64,000 nucleotides of DNA, taken from the NCBI RefSeq assembly GCF_002803515.1, contig NZ_PHQX01000001.1, positions 3,100,001 to 3,164,000 on the forward strand. Reading direction: 5' to 3'. Position numbers and translations under genes: made by a program. Of this stretch, positions 9,666 to 18,552 are shown one piece after another. Source of the DNA: Stenotrophomonas lactitubi. Its GTDB lineage: Bacteria > Pseudomonadota > Gammaproteobacteria > Xanthomonadales > Xanthomonadaceae. The notes below the pieces were generated by a model. It saw only the letters and a program-made list of their open reading frames with translations. It did not search any database and was not told the DNA's origin. The first letter of the stretch is position 1. Each line of letters starts with the position of its first letter.

Positions 9666-10577
9666 TCAGGCGATCAGCCCGTCGGCGATGCGACCGACCT
9701 GCGCAAGCACCGCCGCGCGCTGTTCGAAGCTGAGCGCGCCCGCCTGCAGATAGGCCGTCACGATCCAGGGCGAACCACCCTGCACCGGCCACAACACGGC
9801 GATGTCGTTGCGGGCGTCTTCACCATTGCTGCCGGTCTTGTCGCCCACCCGCCAGCGCTTGCCCAGGCCTGCACGAAGGCAGGCATCGCCGGTTTCGTTG
9901 TCGATCAGCCAGTCGGCCAGCTGCTGGCGTGAGGCCGGCTTGAGTGCATCGCCCAGCACCAGCCGCTGCAGCGTCGCAGCGATGGCCGCCGGGGTGGTGG
10001 TGTCGCGTGGATCGTCGATGGCGAAGCTGTTCAGCTCCGGCTCCAGGCGATCACTGCGGGTGATCGTATCGCCGCTGGCGCGCAGGAACGCGGTCACTGC
10101 CGGCGGCCCGCCGATCGCGGCGAACAACAGATTGGCGGCGGTGTTGTCGCTGGTGATCAGCGTGGCCCGGCACAGGTCACGCACGGTCAGGTCCTTGCCG
10201 ACATGGCGGCGGGTGACCGGCGCGTGCTCGAGAATGTCCTGTGCCCGTACCGGCAGGCGCTGGTCCAGCAGTGCCGGATCACGCTCGGCCTGCTTGAGCA
10301 CCGTAGCGGCCAGCACGCTCTTGAAGGTGCTGCAGAGTGGGAAGCGTTCGTCCTGGCGATGGCCGAGGCGGCGACCGCTGCCGGTGTCGAGCAGGGTCAC
10401 GCCGAGTCGACCGCTGCACGCCTTTTCCAGCGCGGCGAAATCGCTGGCGGCGGCGATGGCGGCAGGGGTTGGCGCAGCGGCCATGGTTGTTGTGGCGGCA
10501 CGGGCGAGCAGCGGTGCCGCGAGCGCGGAAGCGGCGGCAGCGCCACTGAACTGCAGGAATCGGCGACGAGCGAGCAT
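9666..10577 (-). CDS. blaL2: L2 family class A beta-lactamase
   Basis: Periplasmic serine beta-lactamase (inducible cephalosporinase L2 of S. maltophilia), 303 residues from the ATG at 10577, with AGGAG 7 nt upstream. The N-terminus carries a twin-arginine signal (ARRRFLQF, residues 3-10), consistent with Tat export known for L2. Class A motifs are all present: STFK at 83-86, SDN at 143-145, EPELN at 179-183 (general-base Glu) and KTG at 247-249. Divergently transcribed from ampR, the arrangement that gives beta-lactam induction through muropeptide signals. Confidence 0.96.
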   Translation of the reverse strand: MLARRRFLQFSGAAAASALAAPLLARAATTTMAAAPTPAAIAAASDFAALEKACSGRLGVTLLDTGSGRRLGHRQDERFPLCSTFKSVLAATVLKQAERDPALLDQRLPVRAQDILEHAPVTRRHVGKDLTVRDLCRATLITSDNTAANLLFAAIGGPPAVTAFLRASGDTITRSDRLEPELNSFAIDDPRDTTTPAAIAATLQRLVLGDALKPASRQQLADWLIDNETGDACLRAGLGKRWRVGDKTGSNGEDARNDIAVLWPVQGGSPWIVTAYLQAGALSFEQRAAVLAQVGRIADGLIA

Positions 10578-10752
10578 TCGGGTTCTCCTGGGCGAATTCC
10601 GATTATCGGAGGCCATCAACGCTGGCTACCAGCGCGGATTTTCAGGAGGAGACATTAATTTAATTCATGTATAGCGCAGATATTCTGCCGCCATTTCAAA
10701 GACACCCGCCAACCAGATACGATCAGCCATCATTCCGGCTCACGGCTCACGC
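10578..10752. promoter_or_regulatory. blaL2-ampR divergent control region
   Basis: The 175 bp between the two divergent starts. It contains the blaL2 Shine-Dalgarno (AGGAG on the minus strand at 10585-10589) and an AT-rich core at about 10655-10700 in an otherwise GC-rich genome. By analogy with other ampR-bla pairs this should hold both promoters and the AmpR operator; I could not fix the exact hexamers. Confidence 0.7.
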
Positions 10753-11616
10753 ATGCTCCACCCCACCCTGCCGCTGAATGCGCTGCGCGCCTTCGAAGCC
10801 GCTGCCCGGCACCAGAACTTCACCCGGGCTGCTCTGGAACTCTGTGTCAGCCAGGCAGCGCTGAGCCACCAGATACGCGGGCTGGAAGACCGTCTGGGCG
10901 TCCGCCTGTTCCATCGCCTGCCCCGCGGCGTGGCACTGACCGAGGAAGGAGCAGCGCTGTACCCGGTGCTGAATGAATCCTTCGAACGCATTTCAGCAAG
11001 CATCGCCCGCTACACCGGCGGCCCGGCACGGGAAGTGCTGACGATCGGCGTGGTCGGTACCTTCGCCACCGGCTGGCTGCTGCCGCGGCTGGCCGCGTTC
11101 GACGCCGCGCACCCGGATATCGAGCTGCGGCTGCAGACCCACAACAACCGCATCGATCTGGCCGGGGAAGGCCTGGACCTGGCGATCCGTTTCGGTGATG
11201 GCGACTGGCAGGGGCAGACCTGCACGGCGATCCTGGACGCGCCGTTCGCACCCTTGTGTGCACCGGCGCTGGCACGGCGGCTGAAGCATCCGCGCGACCT
11301 GGCGACCTTGCCGCTGCTGCGTTCGTACCGCAGCGACGAATGGCCACGGTGGCTGCAGATGGCCGGAGCCAACGGCGTGGAAGCACGCGGTCCGGTGTTC
11401 GATTCGTCGTTGACGCTGGCCGTGGCTGCCGCTGGTGGCGCAGGCGTGGCCTTGCTGCCATTGCGCATGTTCGAGGCGGACCTGGCCGAGGGCCGGCTGC
11501 TGCAACCGTTTGCTACCACGCTGGAACTGGGCCGCTACTGGCTGACCCGGCTGCGCTCACGCGCAGAGCGGGAACCGGCCAAGCGGTTCCGCGAATGGCT
11601 GCAGGCGCAGGGATGA
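10753..11616 (+). CDS. ampR: LysR-type regulator AmpR of blaL2
   Basis: Transcription factor of 287 residues. The N-terminal winged HTH is seen in LNALRAFEAAARHQNFTRAA and VSQAALSHQIRGLEDRLG (residues ~6-46), followed by the LysR substrate-binding domain. In the AmpR branch the effector domain binds peptidoglycan precursors and fragments and switches the linked beta-lactamase gene between repression and activation. Divergent from blaL2. ATG at 10753; no strong RBS seen. Confidence 0.94.
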   Translation: MLHPTLPLNALRAFEAAARHQNFTRAALELCVSQAALSHQIRGLEDRLGVRLFHRLPRGVALTEEGAALYPVLNESFERISASIARYTGGPAREVLTIGVVGTFATGWLLPRLAAFDAAHPDIELRLQTHNNRIDLAGEGLDLAIRFGDGDWQGQTCTAILDAPFAPLCAPALARRLKHPRDLATLPLLRSYRSDEWPRWLQMAGANGVEARGPVFDSSLTLAVAAAGGAGVALLPLRMFEADLAEGRLLQPFATTLELGRYWLTRLRSRAEREPAKRFREWLQAQG

Positions 11617-11632
11617 AACACGCGCGCCGCGG

Positions 11633-11699
11633 GTAGCGCCGGGCCATGCCCGGCGAGCGCAGCGGATGGGAAAAGCCGCCGGGCATGGCCCGGCGCTAC
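11633..11699. repeat. Inverted pair of SMAG/REP units
   Basis: Two GTAG-flanked palindromes in opposite orientation (first from 11633 on +, second ending at 11699 on -), separated by a short spacer. Together they could fold into a long hairpin. Located between the convergent ends of ampR and the ABC-F gene, where such pairs often act as bidirectional terminators. Confidence 0.8.
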
Positions 11700-11707
11700 C
11701 GATGGAA

Positions 11708-13573
11708 TCAGGACTCCAGCAGTTCCATCCAGGCCGCTTCGGCCTTTTCCAGCTGCGCGGCGGTGGCTTCGCGGTCGCGGCCGAGCACCGCCATGCGCGT
11801 GGCATCGGCATAGTTGCTCGAGTCAGCAAGCTGCCGGTCCAGTTCGGCCAGCACGCCTTCCAGCTCGGCGACCTTGGCTTCGGCACTGGCCAGTTTGTGC
11901 GGGTTGACCGGCTTCTTCTGCACCATCTGCGCGACCGGTGCGGTCTTGACCACCGCCGGCTCCTCCACCTGCTCCATGCGTACCTTGGTGCCCTGCGCCT
12001 GCGGGCGCGTGCGCAGCCAGGCAGCGTACGCGTCGAGGTCGCCGTCGAACGGTTCGACCACGCCATCGGCCACGCGCCAGAAGGTGTCGCAGACCAGGCC
12101 GATCAGATGGCGATCATGCGAAACCATCACGATCGCGCCGTCGAAATCGGCCAGTGCTTCAGCCAGCGCTTCGCGCATTTCCAGATCCAAGTGGTTGGTC
12201 GGTTCGTCGAGCAGCAGCACGTTCGGCTGCTGGTAGGCGATCAGCGCCAACGCCAAGCGCGCGCGCTCGCCGCCGGAGAAGCCGTCCACCGGTTCAAAGG
12301 CACGGTCGCCCGGGAAATTCCACTTGCCGAGGAAGTCGCGGAACGACTGGTTCGGTGCATCCGGGGCCAGGTCGCGGAAGTGTTCCATCGGCGACTGGCC
12401 TTCATGCAGCGACTCGACCGTGTGCTGGGCGAAGTAGCCGATGCGCAGGTCCGGGTGCGCGGCGCGCTCGCCGGCGATCGGTGCCAGCTCGCCCACCAGG
12501 GTCTTCACCAGCGTTGTTTTACCGGCGCCGTTGGGACCCAGCAGACCGATGCGCTGGCCCGCTTCAAGGCCAAAGCCCACGTTGTGCAGGATCACCGAGT
12601 CACTGCCGTAGCCGGCCTCGACGTGGTTCAGGCGGATCAGCGAGAACGGCAATTTGGCCGGCGGCGCAAACTCGATGCGGAACTCGCGCTCGGCGCGCAC
12701 TGCCTCGGTACCGGCCAGCTTGGCCAGGCGCTTCATCCGGCTCTGTGCCTGCGCGGCCTTGCTGGCCTGGGCCTTGAAGCGGTCGATGAAGCTCTGCAGA
12801 TGGGCGCGCTCGGCCTGTTCCTTCTCGTGCGCGATCTGCTGCTGACGCAGCTGTTCGGCGCGCTGGCGCTCGAAGTCGGTATAGCCGCCCGGGTACAGCT
12901 TGGCGCCGCCACCGTGCAGGTGCAGGGTGTGGGTGGCCACGTTGTCGAGGAACTCGCGGTCATGCGAGATCAGCAGCAGGGTGCCCGGGTACTTCAGCAG
13001 CCACTGTTCCAGCCAGTACACCGCGTCCAGATCCAGGTGGTTGGTCGGTTCGTCGAGCAGCAGCAGGTCGCTGGGCATCATCAGCGCGCGGGCCAGGTTC
13101 AGGCGCACGCGCCAGCCGCCGGAGAACGAGGACACCGCGCGGTGGTGCGTTTCGGCCGGGAAACCCAGGCCATGCAGCAGCTTGCCGGCGCGCGCTTCGG
13201 CGTCGTAGGCGTTCAGCTCGGCCATGCGCGTATGCGCCTCGGCCACCGCTTCCCAGTCTTCACGGGCGGTGGCTTCGGCCTCGGCGGCCAGCACCGCTGC
13301 CACCTCGACGTCACCGCCCAGCACGAAGCTCAGCGCCGGGTCCGGCAGCGACGGGGTTTCCTGGGCGACGCTGGCGATGCGGATCTTGCCCGGCAGGTCG
13401 ACGTCACCCTTGTCGGCCTCCAGCTCGCCCTTCACCGCCGCGAACAGGCTGGACTTGCCAGCACCGTTGCGGCCGACCACGCCTACCCGGTAACCGGCAT
13501 GCAGAGTCAGGTCGACATTGGACAACAGCAGCCGCTCGCCGCGGCGCAAGGCGAAATTACGAAGCGAAATCAT
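11708..13573 (-). CDS. yheS: ABC-F family ATPase, YheS type
   Basis: Soluble ABC-F protein of 621 residues from the ATG at 13573 (MISLRNFALRRG). Two ABC domains: Walker A GRNGAGKS near residue 37 and GPNGAGKT near 347; signatures SGGWRVRLNLARAL and SGGERARLALALI; Walker B LLLDEPTNHLDLD in both. A charged, Gln/Glu-rich linker lies between them and the C-terminus is a coiled coil (AKVAELEGVLAELD). No membrane segments. ABC-F proteins act at the ribosome; overall sequence resembles E. coli YheS. The upstream start at 13618 was rejected because the conserved N-terminus begins at 13573. Confidence 0.92.
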   Translation of the reverse strand: MISLRNFALRRGERLLLSNVDLTLHAGYRVGVVGRNGAGKSSLFAAVKGELEADKGDVDLPGKIRIASVAQETPSLPDPALSFVLGGDVEVAAVLAAEAEATAREDWEAVAEAHTRMAELNAYDAEARAGKLLHGLGFPAETHHRAVSSFSGGWRVRLNLARALMMPSDLLLLDEPTNHLDLDAVYWLEQWLLKYPGTLLLISHDREFLDNVATHTLHLHGGGAKLYPGGYTDFERQRAEQLRQQQIAHEKEQAERAHLQSFIDRFKAQASKAAQAQSRMKRLAKLAGTEAVRAEREFRIEFAPPAKLPFSLIRLNHVEAGYGSDSVILHNVGFGLEAGQRIGLLGPNGAGKTTLVKTLVGELAPIAGERAAHPDLRIGYFAQHTVESLHEGQSPMEHFRDLAPDAPNQSFRDFLGKWNFPGDRAFEPVDGFSGGERARLALALIAYQQPNVLLLDEPTNHLDLEMREALAEALADFDGAIVMVSHDRHLIGLVCDTFWRVADGVVEPFDGDLDAYAAWLRTRPQAQGTKVRMEQVEEPAVVKTAPVAQMVQKKPVNPHKLASAEAKVAELEGVLAELDRQLADSSNYADATRMAVLGRDREATAAQLEKAEAAWMELLES

Positions 13574-13907
13574 GGGGGGAGGCGTCCATATAACCGAATG
13601 GAATGTGCTGGTAAGCACTGTTCCTGCGACGCAATTCTAACGTTAACGAATACTTGACGCGCCCCGGGATGCGCGGCGGGCGACGTTCCTCTCTCCCACG
13701 TCCTGTCCGCGCGCCTCCCGGGCCCCTCCCCCCGTCACTGCCTGTCGCAGCTAAATGGTTGCTGCTGCAACGTTTTTTCTGATGACCGGCATTTGACAGG
13801 CACTGAATATCCCGTTAATTCCTGTATTGCGCACCGCAACAACCGTCGTCCGCTCACCCCCGTGATGTCGATTCCGGTGCCATCCCGCCAACCGGAGCCC
13901 CCTCCCG
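13574..13907. other. 334 bp intergenic region upstream of the TonB receptor
   Basis: Separates the divergent ABC-F gene and the TonB-dependent receptor. Holds the candidate promoter listed below and, at about 13757-13779, a small stem GTTGC-TGCT-GCAAC followed by a T run, which looks like an attenuator or terminator on the plus strand. No convincing coding frame. Confidence 0.5.
13793..13821 (+). promoter_or_regulatory. Candidate sigma-70 promoter of the first TonB receptor
   Basis: Perfect -35 hexamer TTGACA at 13793-13798 and a weak, AT-rich -10 candidate at 13815-13821 (TTAATT or TAATTC), 16-17 nt apart, about 90 bp before the ATG at 13908. Only the -35 is convincing. Confidence 0.35.
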
Positions 13908-16295
13908 ATGACCCGCAAGACCAGCCTGATCGCCGCCGCCGTCGCTGTCGCACTCGGTGGTTCTCCGTTCGTTGCCGCCGCCCAGCAGGCCGGCACCGCC
14001 GCCAACACCCTGGATACGGTGATCGTCACCGGCACACGCGTGGCCGACCGCACGGTCGCCGAATCGCAGTCGCCGATCGACATCATCACCCCCGAGATCC
14101 TGCAGTCCACCGGTACCGGTGAGCTGGCCACCGCGCTGTCGCGCGCGCTGCCGTCGCTGAATTTCCCGCGCCCGGCACTGACCGACGGCACCAGCGGTGT
14201 GCGCCCGGCACAGCTGCGCGGCCTGTCGCCGGACCAGGTGCTGGTGCTGGTCAACGGCAAGCGCCGCCACACCTCGGCGATGATCAACGTCAACGGCAGC
14301 ATCGGCCGTGGTTCGTCGGCGGTGGATATCAACGCGATCCCGATCGCCGCCATCGAGCGCGTCGAGGTGCTGCGTGACGGCGCCTCCGCACAGTACGGTT
14401 CGGATGCCATTGCCGGCGTCATCAACATCGTGCTGAAGGGCAGCGGCAGTGGCGGTAGCCTGGCTGTCGACTACGGCCAGTATTCGGCCGGCGACGGCAA
14501 CAAGTACCAGCTGTCCGGCGATACCGGCGTTGAGTTCGGCAACGGCCGTGGCCGCGTGCACGTGGCCGGCCAGATCAGCCAGCAGGACGAGAGCGACCGC
14601 GCCGGCCCGTACCGTGGCACCACGCCGAACACCGGCAACTTCCCCAGCGTTGGCCAGACCACCTTCATTGTCGGCGACCCGAAGGTGGACGCCACCGCTG
14701 CATCGGTCAATGCCAGCTATGACTTCAGCGACCACGTGACCGGCTATGCCAGCGCGCTGCTCAGCAACCGCGACATCACCTCGTTCGCGTTCTACCGTTC
14801 GCGCAACCACAGTGGGCAGAGCGCGCTGCTGGCGCAGACCTACCCGGACGGCTACGTGCCGCAGATCAACCAGTACTCCAAGGACCGCTCGCTGGTGGCC
14901 GGCGTCAAAGGCAACACCGACAACGGCTGGACCTGGGACCTGAGCCTGAACCACGGCGAGAACACTCTGGATTTCCACACCCGCAACAGCATCAACTACA
15001 GCCTGGGCGCCACCAGCCCGCGTTCGTTCTACGACGGTACGCTGAAGTACCAGCAGGACATCTTCAACGCCGACCTGACCAAGTCGCTGGACTGGGGCCT
15101 GGCCTATCCGGTCACGCTGTCCTTCGGCGGTGAGTACCGTCGCGAGAAGTGGGACCAGAACCCGGGTGAACTGAACTCCTACACCGGCACCGGCGCGCAG
15201 GGCTTCGCCGGCTTCACCCCGACCAACGAAGTGCACACCGACCGCCACAACTACGCGGTCTATGCGGGCCTGGAAGCGGACCTGACCGAGAAGTTCTCGG
15301 CCGGCATCACCGGCCGCTACGAGGATTACTCGGACTTCGGCGACCGCTTCTCCGGCAAGCTGTCGGCGCGCTACGCGTTCACCGACAAGGTCGCGCTGCG
15401 GGCCACCGCCTCCAGCGGCTTCCGCGCGCCGTCGCTGCCGCAGCAGGGCTACCAGGCGGTGACCAGCCAGTTCACCAACGGCGTATTCGTCGAACGCGGC
15501 ACCTTCCCGACCACCAGCCAGGCCGCACAGGCGCTGGGCGCTTCGCCGCTGAAGGCCGAGACCTCCACCTCCTACAGCCTGGGCCTGGTGCTGCAGCCAA
15601 TCGACCGCCTGTACGTCACCGTCGATGCGTACCAGATCGACATCGACAACCGCATCGCGCTGTCGTCCAGCATCACCACCAACGCCGCCTCCAGTGCGCT
15701 GCTGTCCGGGCTGGGCCTGCCGCAGGTGACCGCGTTCTCGTACTTCACCAATGGCCTGGACACCCGCACCCGCGGCGTTGACTTCGTGTCCAGCTACACC
15801 GTGCCGTTCAGCGCCAGCAGCCTGGAACTGACCGCGGCGTACAGCTACAACGACACCGAAGTGCAGCGCGTGGGCGGCACGCCGGCGGTGTTCGGCACGC
15901 TGGGCCTGACCCAGTCGCTGATCGGCCGCGATGAGATCGGCCGCATCGAAGACAGCTACCCGCACGACAAGACCATCCTCAGCGGCACCTGGCGTTCGGA
16001 CCACTGGGAGCTGGGCCTGGCAGCGACCCGCTACGGCAAGTTCACCGTGCGCAACTCGGCCACGGCCGCGCGTGACCAGACCTACGGCGACAAGTGGGTG
16101 CTGGATGCTTCGGCCAGCTACAAGCCGAGCGCGAACTGGACGCTGACGGTGGGCGCCGACAACCTGCTGAACGAGTACCCGGACCGCACCGAGGATCTGC
16201 AGAACTCGACCTTCGGCATGCTGCCGTACAGCAACTACTCGCCGTTCGGCTTCAATGGCGCGTATGTGTACGGGCGGATCAAGTACAACTGGTAA
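13908..16295 (+). CDS. TonB-dependent receptor
   Basis: Outer-membrane 22-strand beta-barrel transporter energised by TonB-ExbBD, 795 residues. Signal peptide in residues 1-26 (ends FVAAAQQA), then a TonB-box-like DTVIVTGTR, the plug domain (LRGLSPDQVLVLVNGKRR near residue 106, VLRDGASAQYGSDAIAGVINI near 155), and the barrel ending in an aromatic residue (RIKYNW). The ligand is not evident; no transport operon is next to it. Closely similar in sequence to the second receptor at 33307, so the two are paralogues. GGAG lies 12 nt before the ATG. Confidence 0.92.
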   Translation: MTRKTSLIAAAVAVALGGSPFVAAAQQAGTAANTLDTVIVTGTRVADRTVAESQSPIDIITPEILQSTGTGELATALSRALPSLNFPRPALTDGTSGVRPAQLRGLSPDQVLVLVNGKRRHTSAMINVNGSIGRGSSAVDINAIPIAAIERVEVLRDGASAQYGSDAIAGVINIVLKGSGSGGSLAVDYGQYSAGDGNKYQLSGDTGVEFGNGRGRVHVAGQISQQDESDRAGPYRGTTPNTGNFPSVGQTTFIVGDPKVDATAASVNASYDFSDHVTGYASALLSNRDITSFAFYRSRNHSGQSALLAQTYPDGYVPQINQYSKDRSLVAGVKGNTDNGWTWDLSLNHGENTLDFHTRNSINYSLGATSPRSFYDGTLKYQQDIFNADLTKSLDWGLAYPVTLSFGGEYRREKWDQNPGELNSYTGTGAQGFAGFTPTNEVHTDRHNYAVYAGLEADLTEKFSAGITGRYEDYSDFGDRFSGKLSARYAFTDKVALRATASSGFRAPSLPQQGYQAVTSQFTNGVFVERGTFPTTSQAAQALGASPLKAETSTSYSLGLVLQPIDRLYVTVDAYQIDIDNRIALSSSITTNAASSALLSGLGLPQVTAFSYFTNGLDTRTRGVDFVSSYTVPFSASSLELTAAYSYNDTEVQRVGGTPAVFGTLGLTQSLIGRDEIGRIEDSYPHDKTILSGTWRSDHWELGLAATRYGKFTVRNSATAARDQTYGDKWVLDASASYKPSANWTLTVGADNLLNEYPDRTEDLQNSTFGMLPYSNYSPFGFNGAYVYGRIKYNW

Positions 16296-16336
16296 GCGGT
16301 AACGGGCGTGCCGGGCCCTGCCCGGTGGCTGCTCTG

Positions 16337-16361
16337 GTAGTGCCGGCCGCTGGCCGGCAAC
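16337..16361 (+). repeat. SMAG palindrome
   Basis: GTAG followed by TGCCGGCC-GCT-GGCCGGCA. Same unit at 18201 and 52033. Lies just after the TonB receptor gene. Confidence 0.8.
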
Positions 16362-16369
16362 GACGCGTG

Positions 16370-16409
16370 GGCAAACCCGCAGGCACGGATCGTGGACTGC
16401 GGGTTTGCC
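16370..16409 (+). terminator. Strong hairpin after the TonB receptor
   Basis: Perfect 13 bp stem GGCAAACCCGCAG / CTGCGGGTTTGCC with a 14 nt loop, between the receptor stop and the antiporter start. No long T run after it. Likely terminates receptor transcription. Confidence 0.5.
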
Positions 16410-16465
16410 GTATCTGGCCGCATCGGTGAAAATCGGGGTACCCCCCCTGTTTCCTGCGAGAGCCG

Positions 16466-18166
16466 ATGCACCATGACACCGACCTGATCAACATCGTTGC
16501 CGTTGGTCTCGGGCTCGCCTTCATCTTCGGCGCGCTGGCCAACAAGCTGCGCTTGTCTCCTCTGGTCGGTTACCTGGTTGCTGGCATCTGCGTCGGCCCG
16601 TTCACTCCGGGCTTCGTCGCCGACCAGGCATTGGCCAACCAGCTGGCCGAGCTGGGCGTGATGCTGCTGATGTTCGGCGTCGGCCTGCATTTCTCGCTGA
16701 AGGACCTGATGGCGGTCAAGGCCATCGCCATTCCCGGTGCCATCGGCCAGATCCTGGTCGCGACCCTGCTCGGCTGGGGCCTGGCGGCATTGATGGGCTG
16801 GCCGGTCATCCATGGCGTGGTGTTCGGTTTCGCGCTGGCCACGGCCAGTACCGTGGTGCTGCTGCGCGCGATGGAAGAGCGCCGCCTGCTGGAAACCCAA
16901 CGCGGCAAGATCGCAGTCGGCTGGCTGATCGTCGAAGACCTGGCCTGTGTGCTGGCACTGGTGATGATGCCGGTGATGGCCGGCGTGTTCGGGCCCGACG
17001 CGGCCAATGAACACCACACCATCGGCAGCGTGCTGGCCAGCATCGGCTGGACGTTCGTGCAGCTGGGCCTGTTCGTGGCGGTGATGCTGGTGGTCGGCCG
17101 CCGGGTCATTCCGTGGATCCTGGAGCGCATCGCCGGTACCGGCTCGCGCGAACTGTTCACCCTGTCGGTGCTGGCGATCGCGCTGGGCGTGGCGTTCGGC
17201 TCGGCGATGCTGTTCGGCGTATCGTTCGCGCTGGGCGCGTTCTTCGCCGGCATGCTGCTCAATGAATCCGAACTCAGCCACAAGGCGGCCAGCGATTCAC
17301 TGCCGCTGCGTGATGCATTCGCGGTGCTGTTCTTCGTCTCGGTGGGCATGCTGTTCAATCCCGGCATCCTGATCGAGCACCCGTGGCAGGTGCTGGCTAC
17401 TGCCGGCATCATCATGTTCGGCAAATCGGCGGCGGCGTTCTTCATCGTGCGCGCGTTCGGCCATCCCACCGGCACCGCGTTGACGATCTCGGCCAGCCTG
17501 GCGCAGATCGGCGAGTTCGCCTTCATCATCGCCGGCCTCGGCGTGACCCTGAAGATCCTGCCGCCCACCGGCCAGGCCCTGGTGCTGGCCGGCGCGCTGA
17601 TCTCGATCATGCTCAATCCGCTGGTGTTCGGTCTGCTCGACCGCTGGCTGCTGAAGCACCAGGAAACCACGCCCACCGCGGTGGAGACCGAGCTGCCGCC
17701 CGGACCGTCGCTGGACCTGCACGACCATGCCATCGTCATCGGCTACGGCCGCGTCGGCAGCGCGCTGGCACAGGTGCTGCGCGACCGTGGCGTGCCGGTG
17801 ATGATCATCGACGACAACAAGGAACACGTGGCCGAGGCGCATGCGGCCGGCCTGCCCGGCATCCGCGGCAGCGCCGCTTCGGACAAGGTGCTGGCCGAGG
17901 CCCATCCCGAGCGCGCCAAGATCGCGGTGCTGGCGATCCCGCAGCCACTGGAAGCCGGTGAGACCCTGGCCAAGCTGCGTGCGATCAACCCCAACCTGAC
18001 CCTGCTGGCGCGCGCGCACAGCGATGCCGAAGTGAAGCATCTGCTTGAACATGGTGCCGACGGTACGGTGATGGCCGAGCGCGAGCTGGCTTACTCGCTG
18101 GCGGAAATGGTGATGGCGACCCCGCCGTATCGCAGTCTTGGGCAGCACAGCATTCCGGTGGTGTGA
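16466..18166 (+). CDS. ybaL: YbaL/Kef-type cation:proton antiporter with RCK domain
   Basis: Inner-membrane CPA2 transporter of 566 residues. Residues ~1-390 are a run of hydrophobic segments (first MHHDTDLINIVAVGLGLAF; LGVMLLMFGVGLHFSLKDL near residue 68). The cytoplasmic C-terminus has a TrkA-N NAD-binding domain with IVIGYGRVGSALAQ near residue 420. The sequence matches E. coli YbaL more than KefB/KefC. Probable K+ or Na+ efflux for pH or osmotic control. Its neighbours do not hint at a specific role. Confidence 0.88.
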   Translation: MHHDTDLINIVAVGLGLAFIFGALANKLRLSPLVGYLVAGICVGPFTPGFVADQALANQLAELGVMLLMFGVGLHFSLKDLMAVKAIAIPGAIGQILVATLLGWGLAALMGWPVIHGVVFGFALATASTVVLLRAMEERRLLETQRGKIAVGWLIVEDLACVLALVMMPVMAGVFGPDAANEHHTIGSVLASIGWTFVQLGLFVAVMLVVGRRVIPWILERIAGTGSRELFTLSVLAIALGVAFGSAMLFGVSFALGAFFAGMLLNESELSHKAASDSLPLRDAFAVLFFVSVGMLFNPGILIEHPWQVLATAGIIMFGKSAAAFFIVRAFGHPTGTALTISASLAQIGEFAFIIAGLGVTLKILPPTGQALVLAGALISIMLNPLVFGLLDRWLLKHQETTPTAVETELPPGPSLDLHDHAIVIGYGRVGSALAQVLRDRGVPVMIIDDNKEHVAEAHAAGLPGIRGSAASDKVLAEAHPERAKIAVLAIPQPLEAGETLAKLRAINPNLTLLARAHSDAEVKHLLEHGADGTVMAERELAYSLAEMVMATPPYRSLGQHSIPVV

Positions 18167-18200
18167 GGGGTGTGCGGCAGGGCTGCGCCCTGCACCCGCG

Positions 18201-18406
18201 GTAGTGCCGGCCGCTGGCCGGCAACCTAACAGCCGAAGCAACAGCAAAAGCGGGTTTCCTGTGGGTTGGCGGGGTGGCATGACCTGCTCTTGGTGGGTGT
18301 CGACCTTGGTCGACACGTCGATCCACGCCATGCGTGGATGTTCTTCGTTCACTCGTCGAAGAATTCGATTTCGATTGAGATTCATCCACGCATGGCGTGG
18401 ATCTAC
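18201..18406. repeat. Cluster of SMAG-type palindromes
   Basis: Three repeat families side by side: the GTAGTGCCGGCC unit, the GTCGAC hairpin and two oppositely oriented ATCCACGC/GCGTGGAT units. The same families recur at 29487-29586, 44492-44588, 51950-52094 and 60223-60293. Confidence 0.75.
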
Positions 18407-18423
18407 CGGGGTTGGTTGCGCCC

Positions 18424-18459
18424 AAAAAAATCCCCGGCCGACCCGCATCGGCCGGGGAT
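18424..18459 (-). terminator. Rho-independent terminator of the MetY-like gene
   Basis: On the minus strand a 12 bp stem (ATCCCCGGCCGA / TCGGCCGGGGAT) with a 6 nt loop is followed by seven T. It lies about 95 bp after the stop of the gene ending at 18553. Confidence 0.85.
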
Positions 18460-18552
18460 GATATCGCCACGCCCTTGGAGAGCATCTCTACCGTAGCGCG
18501 TTCCTGCAGCGATGGTGATCGCCTATGGCGATGACGACCAAGCCGCCAGCTA

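Larger units (their letters stand above)
18167..18552. other. 386 bp gap filled with palindromic repeats
   Basis: Between the antiporter and the MetY-like gene. Contains, in order, a SMAG palindrome (18201-18225), a GTGTCGACC/GGTCGACAC hairpin (18297-18316), two inverted copies of the ATCCACGC...GCGTGGAT palindrome (18321-18340 and 18383-18406) and the terminator at 18424-18459. No coding frame supported. Confidence 0.75.

Noticed and set aside
13854..16004. 716-residue frame on the minus strand opposite the first TonB receptor
   Set aside because: Complete antisense overlap with a gene that has all family motifs; the frame has no recognisable domain. The same holds for the minus-strand frame at 33265-35826.
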